Positions 1-7,286 of a stretch of DNA of 64,000 nucleotides are shown here, one piece after another. Origin of the DNA: Actinotalea alkalitolerans (GTDB taxonomy: Bacteria; Actinomycetota; Actinomycetes; Actinomycetales; Cellulomonadaceae); assembly GCF_023369855.1 (NCBI RefSeq), contig NZ_JAMBPP010000008.1, positions 124,001 through 188,000 on the forward strand, written 5' to 3'. Under the pieces are notes generated by a model. The model saw only the letters and a program-made list of their open reading frames with translations. It did no database searches and was not told where the DNA came from. How positions within the stretch are numbered: position 1 is the first letter of the stretch; every line of letters begins with the position of its first letter. Position numbers and translations under genes: made by a program.

Positions 1-266
1 TCGAGCTCGACGACGTCGTGGTCGGTTACGGCGAGGAGCTCGGCGAGCTGGCCTTCGACGACCAGATCGAGGTGGAGGGGCTGGGCCGGGCGCCGTTCTC
101 GCGCGGCGGGGACAGCGGCTCGCTCGTCTACCGGGCTGCCGACGGGGCAGCGGTCGGGCTGCTCTTTGCCGGGAGCGAGACGGGAGGGGAGAATGGCACC
201 GGGCTGACCTACCTCAACCCGATCGGACCGGTGCTCGCGCTGCTGGGCGCACAGCTCGCGATCTGA
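1..266 (+). CDS. Trypsin-like serine peptidase, C-terminal end (5' truncated by window edge)
   Basis: The reading frame is open from the window edge (first full codon at base 3) to TGA at 264-266, so the N-terminus is missing. The visible 87 residues hold the GGDSGSLVY nucleophile motif of chymotrypsin-fold peptidases, a following strand (VGLLFAGS) and the terminal [10 protein letters not shown] segment seen in bacterial trypsin-like proteins of the NAL1-like group. The catalytic His and Asp would lie upstream of the window. Family assignment rests on the Ser motif and the C-terminal signature; substrate and cell location cannot be judged from this piece. The small gene 65 bp downstream on the same strand resembles the N-terminal domain that normally precedes this peptidase fold. 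Confidence 0.75.
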   Translation, partial: ELDDVVVGYGEELGELAFDDQIEVEGLGRAPFSRGGDSGSLVYRAADGAAVGLLFAGSETGGENGTGLTYLNPIGPVLALLGAQLAI

Positions 267-331
267 GCGAGTGGTCGTGGGTCGGCCGGGCAGGCCCTCC
301 CCCGGACTGCCGCCGACGAGGCGAGGTGGCG

Positions 332-550
332 ATGACCGACCTTGAGCAGGCGCGTGTCGCCAAGGCGCACCTGCGCACCGCGCTGCAGGGGTGCCACGGC
401 ATCGGTGCGGTGGGGGTGGCCCCCACCGCGGACGGGTACTGCCTGCAGGTCAACGTCAGCGACGAGGGCGACCGGGAGGCGGTGCCGGACACGATCGACG
501 GGGTGGACGTCCGGGTCCGTGTCGTCGGACCGATCCGCGCCAGCGGCTGA
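332..550 (+). CDS. Small protein resembling the N-terminal domain of NAL1-like peptidases
   Basis: A 72-residue product. ATG at 332 is preferred over the in-frame GTG at 326 because a GAGG ribosome-binding site at 323-326 sits 5 nt upstream of it. The protein has a helical start (DLEQARVAKAHL) and then an alternating strand pattern: GIGAVGVAP, YCLQVNVSD, a Pro-rich turn and the terminal DGVDVRVRVVGPIR. This strand layout, ending in a DGVxVxVxxxGxI pattern, resembles the short alpha/beta domain that precedes the protease domain in NAL1-like proteins. It is free-standing and follows a gene encoding the end of such a peptidase, so the two may work together; that link is inference. No catalytic residue is evident. 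Confidence 0.6.
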   Translation: MTDLEQARVAKAHLRTALQGCHGIGAVGVAPTADGYCLQVNVSDEGDREAVPDTIDGVDVRVRVVGPIRASG

Positions 551-637
551 GCCGCCACCCGGAGCTGTCGCCCGGGGTCGCAGAGCCTGCCGCCGGGGGC
601 CGATGGCCCGGGTCGCACCCGGCCGCCTCCGGGAGCC

Positions 638-1126
638 TCAGAGGACGCGCACGGTGCCGATGACGGCGCTCACGTGCAGCACGGCGTCGTGCAGGTCCAG
701 GGTCACCACGGTGACCCCGGCGACCCTGGTGTCCACCGCGTCCTGGACGCGTACCGCCACGACCGGGTCGCCCGAGCCCCTGCGCACCTCGACCAGCCCT
801 TCGGGGAGCCCCGCGTCGACCAGGGCCGCGTTGATCGGGCCGATCAGGAAGGTGACCAGCTTGTGGGCCGGCAACGCCCGCGCGTGCGCGGTGATCTCCG
901 CGGTCGCGACGCCGTCGTCGTACCCGGTGAAGCGCACGGTCACGTCCACCATGCCGACCGCTGCGGCCGCGAACCGCAGGGCCGTCGAGGGGTCGGGGAT
1001 CTCGCGCAGGTCGATCTGCGCGTGCACGACCGACCCCTCGGCCCGCACCGAGCGCACCAGCGGCGGCAGCGGCTCCCGGGCGGTCGCCAGGGCGAGGGCT
1101 TCGGTGAACGGCAGGGCGAGGTGCAT
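638..1126 (-). CDS. Conserved hypothetical protein, 162 aa
   Basis: Start ATG at 1126 is supported by GGAG five bases upstream on the minus strand; the longer open frame upstream has no ribosome-binding site and non-coding-like content. The protein is soluble and mixed alpha/beta. A basic first third (TAREPLPPLVRSVRAEG) leads into repeated beta-strand stretches (VVHAQIDLREI, VDVTVRFTGYDDG, VATAEITAH), a helix with PAHKLVTFLIGPINAAL, and a C-terminal all-beta segment (VVAVRVQ, VAGVTVVTLDLHDAVLHV). No catalytic motif, signal peptide or membrane span is visible. I do not recognise the family. Codon use is normal for the window. It stands alone between the small peptidase-like gene and the NHL-thioredoxin duplicate, both on the other strand. 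Confidence 0.65.
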   Translation of the reverse strand: MHLALPFTEALALATAREPLPPLVRSVRAEGSVVHAQIDLREIPDPSTALRFAAAAVGMVDVTVRFTGYDDGVATAEITAHARALPAHKLVTFLIGPINAALVDAGLPEGLVEVRRGSGDPVVAVRVQDAVDTRVAGVTVVTLDLHDAVLHVSAVIGTVRVL

Positions 1127-1271
1127 CGGGGCTCCGGTGTCGAGGGCGGACCCCTGCACCGTAGGGCGGAGCGCGTCGCACGGACAGTGGTGAGGCGCGC
1201 TGGCAGCACGCGGGCGGGTCGCTGCGCGGACGACCGGCATAGACCTCGCGCACCTCGTGTTCACTACCGGT

Positions 1272-1487
1272 GTGACCTCGAGCAGCGACCCCCAGAGCAG
1301 CAGCCCCCGCCTCCCCAAGGTCCGCGCCTCCGAGCTGGTCGGTCGCGGCTGGCTCAACACGGGTGGGCGCGACGTGACCCTCGCGGACCTGCGCGGCAAG
1401 ATCGTGCTGCTCGACTTCTGGACGTTCTGCTTCCCCAAGAGCAACTCGCTGTCGGCGCCACTCGGAGCCGGATCGGACGAGCAATGA
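1272..1487 (+). pseudogene. Truncated second copy of the thioredoxin-like/NHL-repeat gene
   Basis: The first ~55 codons match the N-terminus of the intact gene starting at 1897: both read VRASEL-GRGWLNTGG-D-TL-DLRG and then VLLDFWTFC. Similarity stops just where the intact copy has its redox motif CVNC; here the frame reads FPKSNSLSAP and ends at TGA 1485-1487. The active-site cysteine pair and all NHL repeats are therefore missing. The GTG start at 1272 corresponds to GTG 1897 of the intact gene, and similarity extends a little upstream (a shared GCATA-GAC element). The stop overlaps the ATG of the next small gene (ATGA), so that gene may use the remnant's translation signals. A short functional peptide is possible but unlikely. 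Confidence 0.7.
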
Positions 1488-1819
1488 TCCAGGAACCGGT
1501 CGACGCTCAGCCGCTGTGTGACCTCTGCGGTGCGCCAGTTCCCGACGACGCATGGTTGACCGTTGAGGTAGATCGCGCGCGTCCCGCGGAGTCGTCAGTC
1601 GTCGGCTTCGACTATCTCAACGCGATCTTCTGCAGCCAGGAGCACGCCTCGCAGTGGCTTGCCGGTCCGCTGCCTGCCCCAGAGCCGGTCGCGCTCCTGA
1701 CACCTTCCCGCGGAGACCGAGTCTTCGACGCGCTTCTGGTCCCCGGCATCGTGCTGGTGATCGCGCTCGCTCTCGTCGGTCTCTGGACTGTGGTCCGCTG
1801 GATCGTCACCCTCTTCTGA
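1484..1819 (+). CDS. Small membrane protein with an N-terminal Cys-rich (treble-clef-like) domain
   Basis: A 111-residue product. Its ATG at 1484 overlaps the stop of the truncated thioredoxin-like remnant by ATGA. Residues ~12-16 form a CxxC knuckle (LCDLCGAP) and residues ~50-55 a second Cys/His group (FCSQEHA), consistent with one small zinc-binding domain. The last 30 residues form a hydrophobic helix (VPGIVLVIALALVG, then WTVVRWIVTLF), a single membrane anchor at the very C-terminus. By eye the GC content of this stretch is lower than its surroundings and codon choice is less biased, suggesting an insertion that split or replaced the end of the duplicate copy. Function unknown; a metal-binding, membrane-tethered protein is as far as the sequence goes. 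Confidence 0.6.
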   Translation: MIQEPVDAQPLCDLCGAPVPDDAWLTVEVDRARPAESSVVGFDYLNAIFCSQEHASQWLAGPLPAPEPVALLTPSRGDRVFDALLVPGIVLVIALALVGLWTVVRWIVTLF

Positions 1820-1896
1820 CGTCCGGAACGACGATGGGCGACCTCGCTGGCCGGACCTGGGCATAAGACGACAGGCATTTCCGGTTGACTACCTCC

Positions 1897-3837
1897 GTGA
1901 CCCAGACCAGCAGCAGCCGCCTGCCCCGCGTCCGCGCATCCGAACTCACCGGACGCGGCTGGCTCAACACGGGCGGCAAGGACCTCACGCTGAAGGACCT
2001 CCGAGGTCGTCTTGTGCTCCTAGACTTCTGGACGTTCTGCTGCGTCAACTGCCTGCACGTCCTGGACGAGCTGCGCGAGCTCGAGGAGCAGCACCGTGAC
2101 GTCCTGGTGATCGTCGGGGTGCACTCGCCCAAGTTCGTCCACGAGGCCGACCCGGTCGCGCTGGCCGCGGCCGTGGATCGCTACGAGGTGCACCACCCCG
2201 TGCTGGACGACCCGGACCTGACCACCTGGTCGGCGTACAGCGCCCGCGCCTGGCCGACCCTGGTCGTGATCGACCCCGAGGGCTACATCGTGGCGCACAT
2301 GGCCGGTGAGGGGCACAAGAACAACGTCGCGGTGCTGGTCCGGGAGCTGGTCGCCGAGCACGAGGCCAAGGGCACCCTGAACCGCGGCGACGGTCCGTAC
2401 GTCCCGCCGCCCGTGACCTCGTCGACCCTGCGCTTCCCGGCCAAGGCGATCCGACTGCCCAACGGGAACCTCCTGGTCGCCGACGCGGGCCACCACTCCC
2501 TGGCCGAGCTGGCGCCCGACGGCGAGACCCTCGTGCGGCGCATCGGGTCGGGGACCCGTGGCCTGGTCGACGGCGGACCTGACCAGGCCCGGTTCAGCGA
2601 GCCCAACGGCCTGTGCCTGGTCCCGCGCGAGCTGGTCGACCACGAGCTCGACGTCGACGTGCTGGTCGCGGACACCGTCAACCACACGATCCGGGGCGTC
2701 CGGCTGGCCGACGGGCAGGTGACGACCGTCGCGGGCACCGGGGAGCAGTACATGGTGGGTGGCGGGGAGAACGTCGACCTCTACCCCGACGGCACGGCCC
2801 CCGTCGACGACCGGTCGGGCGTGGGCTACAGCAGCGACCCCCGGCAGCTGCGGCTGTCCTCACCGTGGGACATCGTCTGGTCCCCGGCGGCCGCGGCCTT
2901 CGTGGTCGCGATGGCCGGCAACCACACGCTGTGGACCCTGGACCTGCTGCAGAACCAGCTCACCCGGCTCGCCGGGACCATGAACGAGGGGCTCGTGGAC
3001 GGTCCGCTCGCCGACGCCTGGTTCGCCCAGACCTCGGGCCTCGCGGTCGACGCCGGGGGCCGCGTCTGGCTCGCGGACTCCGAGGTCTCCGCCCTGCGTC
3101 ACCTCGACCTGGGGACCGAGGGTGGCGTGGTGGGCACGGCCGTGGGCGCCGGGCTCTTCGACTTCGGTCACCGGGACGGCCCGGCCGACCAGGCGCTGCT
3201 CCAGCACCCGCTGGGGGTCGCCGTGCTGCCCGACGGGTCCGTCGTGATCGCCGACACCTACAACGGCGCGGTGCGCCGCTACGACCCGGCGGCCGACGGC
3301 GGCCCGCAGGTCACCACCCTGGCGCGGGACCTGGCCGAGCCGAGCGGGCTGCTCGTCGAGGCGCACGACGACGGAGCGCTCGACCTGCTGGTCGTCGAGT
3401 CGGCCGCGCACCGGATCACCCGACTGCGGCTGCCGGCAAGGCTCGCGGGCGAGATCCTCGACGGCGGGGCGCACCGCACGCAGCGGCCCGTCGCGGAGAT
3501 CGGCTCGGGCGCGGTGACGCTCGACGTCGTCTTCACCCCCGCGACCGGGCAGAAGTACGACGACCGATACGGCGCCTCGACGCGGCTGCAGGTCTCCTCG
3601 ACCCCGCCCGGGCTGCTGCTCGACGGCGCGGGGGACGACGTCCCGCTGACCCGCACCCTGCGGATCAACCCCGAGGTCGCCGAAGGCGTGCTGCACGTCA
3701 CGGCCCAGGCGGCGTCCTGCGACGCCGACCCTGCGATCGAGTTCCCCGCGTGCCACCTCAACCAGCAGGACTGGGGTGTGCCGGTGCGGGTGGTCAGCGG
3801 GGGTCCGGCCGAGCTGAGCCTGCCGCTGCACGGCTGA
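1897..3837 (+). CDS. Thioredoxin-like domain protein with NHL-repeat beta-propeller
   Basis: A 646-residue product. Residues ~25-160 are a TlpA/AhpC-type thioredoxin fold with the redox motif CVNC (context FWTFCCVNCLHVLDEL), a conserved Pro in WPTLVVI, and no signal peptide, so it is probably cytosolic. Residues ~180-520 form an NHL propeller with recurring blades: LLVADAGHHSLAEL, VLVADTVNHTIRGV, VVAMAGNHTLWTL, VWLADSEVSALRH and VVIADTYNGAVRRY. A C-terminal ~110-residue beta domain follows. GTG 1897 is chosen because the truncated duplicate upstream keeps a GTG at the same place; TTG at 1885 is the alternative, and neither has a clear ribosome-binding site. The architecture is common in actinobacteria and animals (NHLRC2), with a presumed thiol-redox role whose substrate is unknown. 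Confidence 0.88.
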   Translation: MTQTSSSRLPRVRASELTGRGWLNTGGKDLTLKDLRGRLVLLDFWTFCCVNCLHVLDELRELEEQHRDVLVIVGVHSPKFVHEADPVALAAAVDRYEVHHPVLDDPDLTTWSAYSARAWPTLVVIDPEGYIVAHMAGEGHKNNVAVLVRELVAEHEAKGTLNRGDGPYVPPPVTSSTLRFPAKAIRLPNGNLLVADAGHHSLAELAPDGETLVRRIGSGTRGLVDGGPDQARFSEPNGLCLVPRELVDHELDVDVLVADTVNHTIRGVRLADGQVTTVAGTGEQYMVGGGENVDLYPDGTAPVDDRSGVGYSSDPRQLRLSSPWDIVWSPAAAAFVVAMAGNHTLWTLDLLQNQLTRLAGTMNEGLVDGPLADAWFAQTSGLAVDAGGRVWLADSEVSALRHLDLGTEGGVVGTAVGAGLFDFGHRDGPADQALLQHPLGVAVLPDGSVVIADTYNGAVRRYDPAADGGPQVTTLARDLAEPSGLLVEAHDDGALDLLVVESAAHRITRLRLPARLAGEILDGGAHRTQRPVAEIGSGAVTLDVVFTPATGQKYDDRYGASTRLQVSSTPPGLLLDGAGDDVPLTRTLRINPEVAEGVLHVTAQAASCDADPAIEFPACHLNQQDWGVPVRVVSGGPAELSLPLHG

Positions 3838-3847
3838 GGCCCCGCGT

Positions 3848-3880
3848 GCACCGCCGTGACGGCCGGCTCACGGGTGGTGC
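3848..3880. terminator. Bidirectional hairpin terminator between convergent genes
   Basis: An inverted repeat lies between the end of the NHL-thioredoxin gene and the end of the pncC-like gene on the other strand. Outer arms GCACC/GGTGC enclose inner arms CCGTGA/TCACGG around an 8-nt GC loop, with 1-2 unpaired bases between arms. There is no U tract, as is usual for actinobacterial terminators. Confidence 0.5.
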
Positions 3881-3912
3881 GGTGCGAGCGCGGAGCGGTA
3901 CCGGCGGGCGCC

Positions 3913-4410
3913 CTACCCCTGCGCCGCCTCCCGTAGCAGGGCGATCGCCCGCTGGGTCGTCGCGACGATCACCTCGGGGGGCGAGCCCTCGAAACGGGCC
4001 TTCTGCGTGCGTACGCCCGACGGAGACCGCACCGCGAACCACACCGTCCCCGCCGGCTCGCCCTCGTCCGGGTCAGGACCGCCGACCCCGGTGACCGCGA
4101 CGCACAGGTCGGCCCCCAGCAGGCGCGCCGTGGACTCGGCCATGGTGCGCGCGCACTCCTGGGTCACGACTGAACCGCGCGGCACCTCGAGCAGCCCGAA
4201 CTTCACCTCGGGGGAGTAGGCCACGACACCTCCGCGCAACCAGTCCCCGGACGACGGCGCCGCCGCGAGGACCGTCGCGATCGTCCCACCGGTGAGCGAC
4301 TCGGCCGTGGCGACCCCCCACCCCCGGCGGCCGAGGGCCTCGACCAGCTCCTTCGTGTGATCCTCGGCCGCGTCGGCCGTCTGCCCGACCGCCCTGCTCA
4401 GGTGTGACAT
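3913..4410 (-). CDS. pncC: CinA C-terminal family nicotinamide-nucleotide amidase
   Basis: A 165-residue protein equal to the CinA C-terminal domain alone, the usual size of free-standing PncC. It hydrolyses nicotinamide mononucleotide to nicotinate mononucleotide and ammonia in the pyridine-nucleotide salvage cycle (family knowledge). Diagnostic motifs are TAESLTGGTIAT (with the catalytic Ser), VVAYSPEVKFGLL, the segment VVTQECARTMAE, and AVTGVGGPDPDEGEPAGTV. A short N-terminal extension with AVGQTADAAEDHTKEL precedes the domain. In many actinobacteria cinA sits beside pgsA and recA; here it is isolated and convergent with the NHL gene, with a TetR gene behind it. Cytosolic. The start ATG at 4410 is the first in frame, with only a weak ribosome-binding site. 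Confidence 0.88.
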   Translation of the reverse strand: MSHLSRAVGQTADAAEDHTKELVEALGRRGWGVATAESLTGGTIATVLAAAPSSGDWLRGGVVAYSPEVKFGLLEVPRGSVVTQECARTMAESTARLLGADLCVAVTGVGGPDPDEGEPAGTVWFAVRSPSGVRTQKARFEGSPPEVIVATTQRAIALLREAAQG

Positions 4411-4453
4411 GGAGCCAGCCTGCCAAGGAGCCTCGGGGTGCGCGAGGCGACCC

Positions 4454-5044
4454 TCAGAGCGCGCCGACCGCCCGCAGCACGAACGTCTCGGTCGCGAGGA
4501 TCGCCGCCTCGCGCCCGCGGCCCTCGTCGGGGATCCCGCGGCTCGACAGGCACGCGTTGACCAGCGGGACGGTGGTCTCGATGGGTTGGGCCGGCAGGGC
4601 GCCGGAGTCGATCCCGGCGGTCAGGATGCGTCGCAGGATGTCCTCGACGACCTCGGCGTGCTCACGCAGGCGGGCGATGGTCCCGCGGGACAGCACGCTG
4701 CGCAGGTCGGGGCCCGGGGCGAGGTGGAACACCCGCTTGAGCTGGGCCTGCTGACGCACGTAGGTGCGCAGCTGCTCGACCGGGTCGTCCACACCGTCCA
4801 GCGCTCGTTCCAGGGTCGCGACGTACTGCTCCGTCTCATGCGTGATGAACGCGATGAGCAGGGACTCCTTGTCGGGGAAGTGGTTGTAGACCGCGGTGCG
4901 GCCGATGCCCGCGGCGCTCGCGATGTCCGCCAGGGTGATCGCGTCGAACCCTCGCTCGGACATGAGGGAGGTCAGCGCGGCGAACAGCTTCTGGCGCGTC
5001 TGCTCACGGTGCTCGGTGAGGGATCCACCGATGATCTTCGGCAT
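4454..5044 (-). CDS. TetR/AcrR family transcriptional regulator
   Basis: A 196-residue protein. The N-terminal helix-turn-helix occupies roughly residues 12-58 (TRQKLFAALTSLMSERGFDAITLADIASAAGIGRTAVYNHFPDKESLL), broken here by the turn at AGIGRT, with the classic YNHFPDKE recognition-helix end. The remaining ~140 residues are a helical ligand-binding domain without a recognised effector signature. It is divergent from the DinB-like gene, starts only 39 bp apart, and so probably controls that gene and itself, although no clear palindrome stands out in the short gap. Its last helix contains REAAILATETFVLRAVGA, typical of the TetR C-terminal bundle. Ligand unknown. Confidence 0.88.
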   Translation of the reverse strand: MPKIIGGSLTEHREQTRQKLFAALTSLMSERGFDAITLADIASAAGIGRTAVYNHFPDKESLLIAFITHETEQYVATLERALDGVDDPVEQLRTYVRQQAQLKRVFHLAPGPDLRSVLSRGTIARLREHAEVVEDILRRILTAGIDSGALPAQPIETTVPLVNACLSSRGIPDEGRGREAAILATETFVLRAVGAL

Positions 5045-5082
5045 CCGACCATTCTCCCACCTGCGGTCACTACGCTCGGTCC

Positions 5083-5610
5083 ATGGCTGACGACGCGATC
5101 ATCCCGGACACCAAGGACTGGACCTGGGTGCTCGAGCAGCCCTGCGCGGAGTGCGGCTTCCGTGCCGAGGAGGTCGACGGACCGCAGGTCCCGGCACTGG
5201 TCGCCGAGTGCGCCGTCCGGTGGGAGCGGGTGCTGACCCGGCCGGACGTGGCCACCCGTCCGGCACCGGACGTGTGGTCACCGCTCGAGTACGCCTGCCA
5301 CGTGCGCGACGTGTTCCGGGTCTTCGACGAGCGGGCCGCCCTGATGCTCGCGCAGGACGGCCCCACCTTCGCCAACTGGGACCAGGACGCCACGGCGCTC
5401 GCCGAGCGCTACGCCGAGCAGGACCCGGGACAGGTGGCGGTGGACCTGGCGGCCACGGCCGACGGCGCGGCCGCGACCTTCGCCTCGGTGCAGGCGGACC
5501 AGTGGGCACGCCGGGGCTTCCGCAGCAACGGATCGGTCTTCACGGTCGAGTCCCTCGCGAAGTACTTCGTGCACGACGTCGTCCACCACCTGCACGACGT
5601 GCAGGGCTGA
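5083..5610 (+). CDS. DinB/YfiT-like metal-binding protein
   Basis: A 175-residue protein starting with the WTWVLEQPC-CGF leader seen in an actinobacterial DinB subgroup. The four-helix-bundle core carries the metal-ligand histidines typical of DinB_2: one in YACHVRDVF after the W-SPLEY helix, and two in YFVHDVVHHLHDV near the C-terminus. Members of this superfamily act as metal-dependent thiol transferases (mycothiol or bacillithiol S-transferases) in actinobacteria and bacilli; assigning that reaction here is inference. It starts 39 bp from a divergent TetR gene, which suggests induction by a small molecule. ATG at 5083 is the only reasonable start. Confidence 0.8.
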   Translation: MADDAIIPDTKDWTWVLEQPCAECGFRAEEVDGPQVPALVAECAVRWERVLTRPDVATRPAPDVWSPLEYACHVRDVFRVFDERAALMLAQDGPTFANWDQDATALAERYAEQDPGQVAVDLAATADGAAATFASVQADQWARRGFRSNGSVFTVESLAKYFVHDVVHHLHDVQG

Positions 5611-5677
5611 GACGAGCCACCGATAGGCCGTTCGGGTGACGTCACGCCCGTCGCCGACCGATCGCGGTCCACATCTT

Positions 5678-5731
5678 TTGTCCACAGCCCTGTGCGTGGA
5701 CTCGTGCGTGAGCCGGGCCGCCTGTGGATGA
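5678..5731. promoter_or_regulatory. DnaA-box-like sequences
   Basis: TTGTCCACA at 5678-5686 is an exact match to the high-GC actinobacterial form of the DnaA box. TGTGGATGA at 5723-5731 is a 7/9 match in the opposite orientation, and a further TCCACA core lies at 5668-5673. They sit 45-100 bp upstream of the promoter of the putative RNA gene. They could mark DnaA control or titration, or be chance; nothing else here looks like an origin. Confidence 0.3.
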
Positions 5732-5774
5732 CTCTGTGCACAGAGGATGTCCCGAAAGTCGCCCCCAGAAGTCC

Positions 5775-5803
5775 TTGCGGGGCGGTCGGGAGAGGTCTAG
5801 AAA
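5775..5803 (+). promoter_or_regulatory. SigA-type promoter of the putative structured RNA
   Basis: TTGCGG at 5775-5780 and TAGAAA at 5798-5803 are separated by exactly 17 bp. The -10 lies in a locally AT-rich patch, rare in this window. Transcription is expected to start near 5810. No coding frame with a ribosome-binding site follows before the hairpin at 6073-6118. Confidence 0.6.
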
Positions 5804-5810
5804 TTGACCT

Positions 5811-6118
5811 ACGGCACCACAGGAACGGCGCCCAGGACGGGGAGACCCGGACCGGGAGCAGAACCGACGGAGTCGTGATCGACCGGAGAACGACGGACCA
5901 TCTCGTCGGGGCAACCCGACGGGCTGCGGATGGTGGCGCAGGTGTTCGCACGGACCGGACGGTGGATCGTCAGCGAACCTGACCGCTCGCGGGAGACCGC
6001 AGAGCGAGGGATCGACCGCATCGCCAGAGCGGGGCGGTGAGGACCGGGCAACCGGAACTCACAGCAGACGGTCACAGCAAGGCCCCTCGGACGCTTACTC
6101 CGAGGGGCCTTCGCTGTG
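5811..6118 (+). ncRNA. Putative structured non-coding RNA of ~310 nt, unrecognised
   Basis: The 629-bp gap between the DinB-like and pirin genes has a promoter at its centre and a strong terminator hairpin, with no credible ORF between. Within it several compact hairpins are capped by GNRA tetraloops: CGTCGGG/CCCGACG around GCAA (5904-5921); CGCTC-GCGG/CCGC-A-GAGCG around GAGA (5984-6006); and GTGAG-GA-CCGG/CCGG-AA-CTCAC around GCAA (6037-6062). A further stem pairs CAGG-TG-TTCGC (5939-5949) with GCGAA-CCTG (5973-5981). I find none of the signature sequences of RNase P RNA, tmRNA or SRP RNA. Length would fit an actinobacterial 6S/Ms1-type RNA, but a row of separate hairpins is not the 6S shape. 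A cis-acting leader for pirin is unlikely given the terminator. Confidence 0.55.
6073..6118 (+). terminator. Strong terminator hairpin of the putative RNA
   Basis: A 13-bp perfect stem AAGGCCCCTCGGA/TCCGAGGGGCCTT (6079-6091 with 6099-6111) has a 7-nt loop. It is extended outward by CACAGC/GCTGTG (6073-6078 with 6113-6118) after a single bulged C, giving 19 pairs. No U tract follows, which is common in actinobacteria. Confidence 0.75.
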
Positions 6119-6239
6119 TCCAGGGTAGATCGCCCTCGGTGAACACCCTGTGAGCGACACGCGACGGTCGGGGGAAGGTCAGGCCGCTCGCCGGTGTTGG
6201 ACCGGGGGAGAGGTGCGACCCCCCGTGCGAGGAGTGGCG

Positions 6240-7229
6240 ATGACAAACCTGGAGACGGCCCCGACCGAGCTCGTCTGCGACGACGCCGAGCGGGTGCCCG
6301 CCCCCGAGGTGCTGCTCCCGCGGGAGGTCCCGCTGGGAGGCATCCGGGCGATGTCGGTGCGCCGGACCCTGCCGCAGCGTCGCAGGTCGTTCATCGGTGC
6401 CTGGTGCTTCGTGGACCACTACGGCCCCGACGACGTCGCCGTCACCGGAGGGATGCGGGTGCCCCCGCACCCGCACACCGGGCTGCAGACGGTGAGCTGG
6501 CTGTTCAGCGGGCAGATCGAGCACCGCGACAGCCTCGGCACCCACGCCCTGGTACGCCCGGGCGAGCTCAACCTGATGACCGCCGGCCGGGGGATCAGCC
6601 ACTCCGAGGACTCCACCGCCGACACCGCGGTGCTGCACGGCGTCCAGCTGTGGTTGGCGCTGCCCGAGAAGGACCGGGGCGCACTGCCGGCCTTCGAGAG
6701 CTACGTGCCCCCCGTCCAGCCGCTGCCGGCCGGTGAGGTGCGGGTGTTCCTGGGCAGCCTGGCCGGTTCGACGTCCCCCGTGGGGACCTTCTCGCCCCTG
6801 GTCGGGGCCGAGGTGAGGCTGCGTGCGGGCCACGAGCAGGTGCTCGTCCTCGACGCCCGGTTCGAGCACGGGTTCCTGGTCGACACCGGAGGGCTCGAGG
6901 TCGGCGGCGTCTCGGCCGACCGCGGTGAGCTGCTCTACCTCCCGGTCGGGACGACCACCGTGACGGTCCGGGCCGCGGGCGACGCCGACCTGCGGGTCGT
7001 CCTCCTGGGCGGGGTCCCCCTGGGTGAGCGGATCGTCATGTGGTGGAACTTCATCGGCAGCTCGCACGAGCAGGTCGAGCAGGCACGTGCCGCCTGGCAG
7101 GCCGAGATCGGGGCGCCCGACGCCATCGCGGTCGGGGGTGGCTCACGCTTCGGCCAGGTGGTCGGTCACCCCGCGCCTGCGCTGCCCGCACCGGTGCTGC
7201 CCCACCACCGGCTGCTGCCCCGCGCCTGA
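6240..7229 (+). CDS. Pirin family bicupin protein
   Basis: A 329-residue protein. ATG at 6240 follows GGAG at 6230-6233; the frame is open further upstream but lacks a ribosome-binding site there. The N-terminal cupin carries the pirin metal-site pattern: PHPHTGLQTVSWL supplies two histidines, and HRDSLG and the segment after RGISHSEDS supply the remaining His/Glu ligands. The C-terminal half (VFLGSLAG to GGVPLGERIVMWWNFIG) is the typical pirin C-terminal cupin with its WWNFIGSSHEQ ending. Pirins are cytosolic iron proteins, some with quercetin 2,3-dioxygenase activity; the physiological substrate is usually unknown. It stands alone, with the putative RNA gene upstream and a hairpin terminator at its stop codon. 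Confidence 0.9.
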   Translation: MTNLETAPTELVCDDAERVPAPEVLLPREVPLGGIRAMSVRRTLPQRRRSFIGAWCFVDHYGPDDVAVTGGMRVPPHPHTGLQTVSWLFSGQIEHRDSLGTHALVRPGELNLMTAGRGISHSEDSTADTAVLHGVQLWLALPEKDRGALPAFESYVPPVQPLPAGEVRVFLGSLAGSTSPVGTFSPLVGAEVRLRAGHEQVLVLDARFEHGFLVDTGGLEVGGVSADRGELLYLPVGTTTVTVRAAGDADLRVVLLGGVPLGERIVMWWNFIGSSHEQVEQARAAWQAEIGAPDAIAVGGGSRFGQVVGHPAPALPAPVLPHHRLLPRA

Positions 7230-7264
7230 CGACGGCCCCTCCGTCACGGGAGCGGGCCGTCGTC
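7228..7264. terminator. Hairpin terminator shared by convergent genes
   Basis: GACGACGGCCC (7228-7238) pairs perfectly with GGGCCGTCGTC (7254-7264) over a 15-nt loop. The left arm overlaps the pirin stop codon, and the hairpin ends 23 bp before the end of the convergent protease gene, so it can serve both strands. Confidence 0.7.
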
Positions 7265-7286
7265 AGCGTCGCTCAGGAGCTCCGGG

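Noticed and set aside
456-1553. Long minus-strand open frame of 365 codons
   Set aside because: It overlaps better-supported genes in other frames and is rich in Arg/Gly/Pro/Ala repeats typical of shadow frames in high-GC DNA.
5811-6118. RNase P RNA, tmRNA, SRP RNA or 6S RNA as the identity of the putative RNA
   Set aside because: None of the invariant sequences of RNase P, tmRNA or SRP RNA is present, and the single long bulged hairpin of 6S is not evident.
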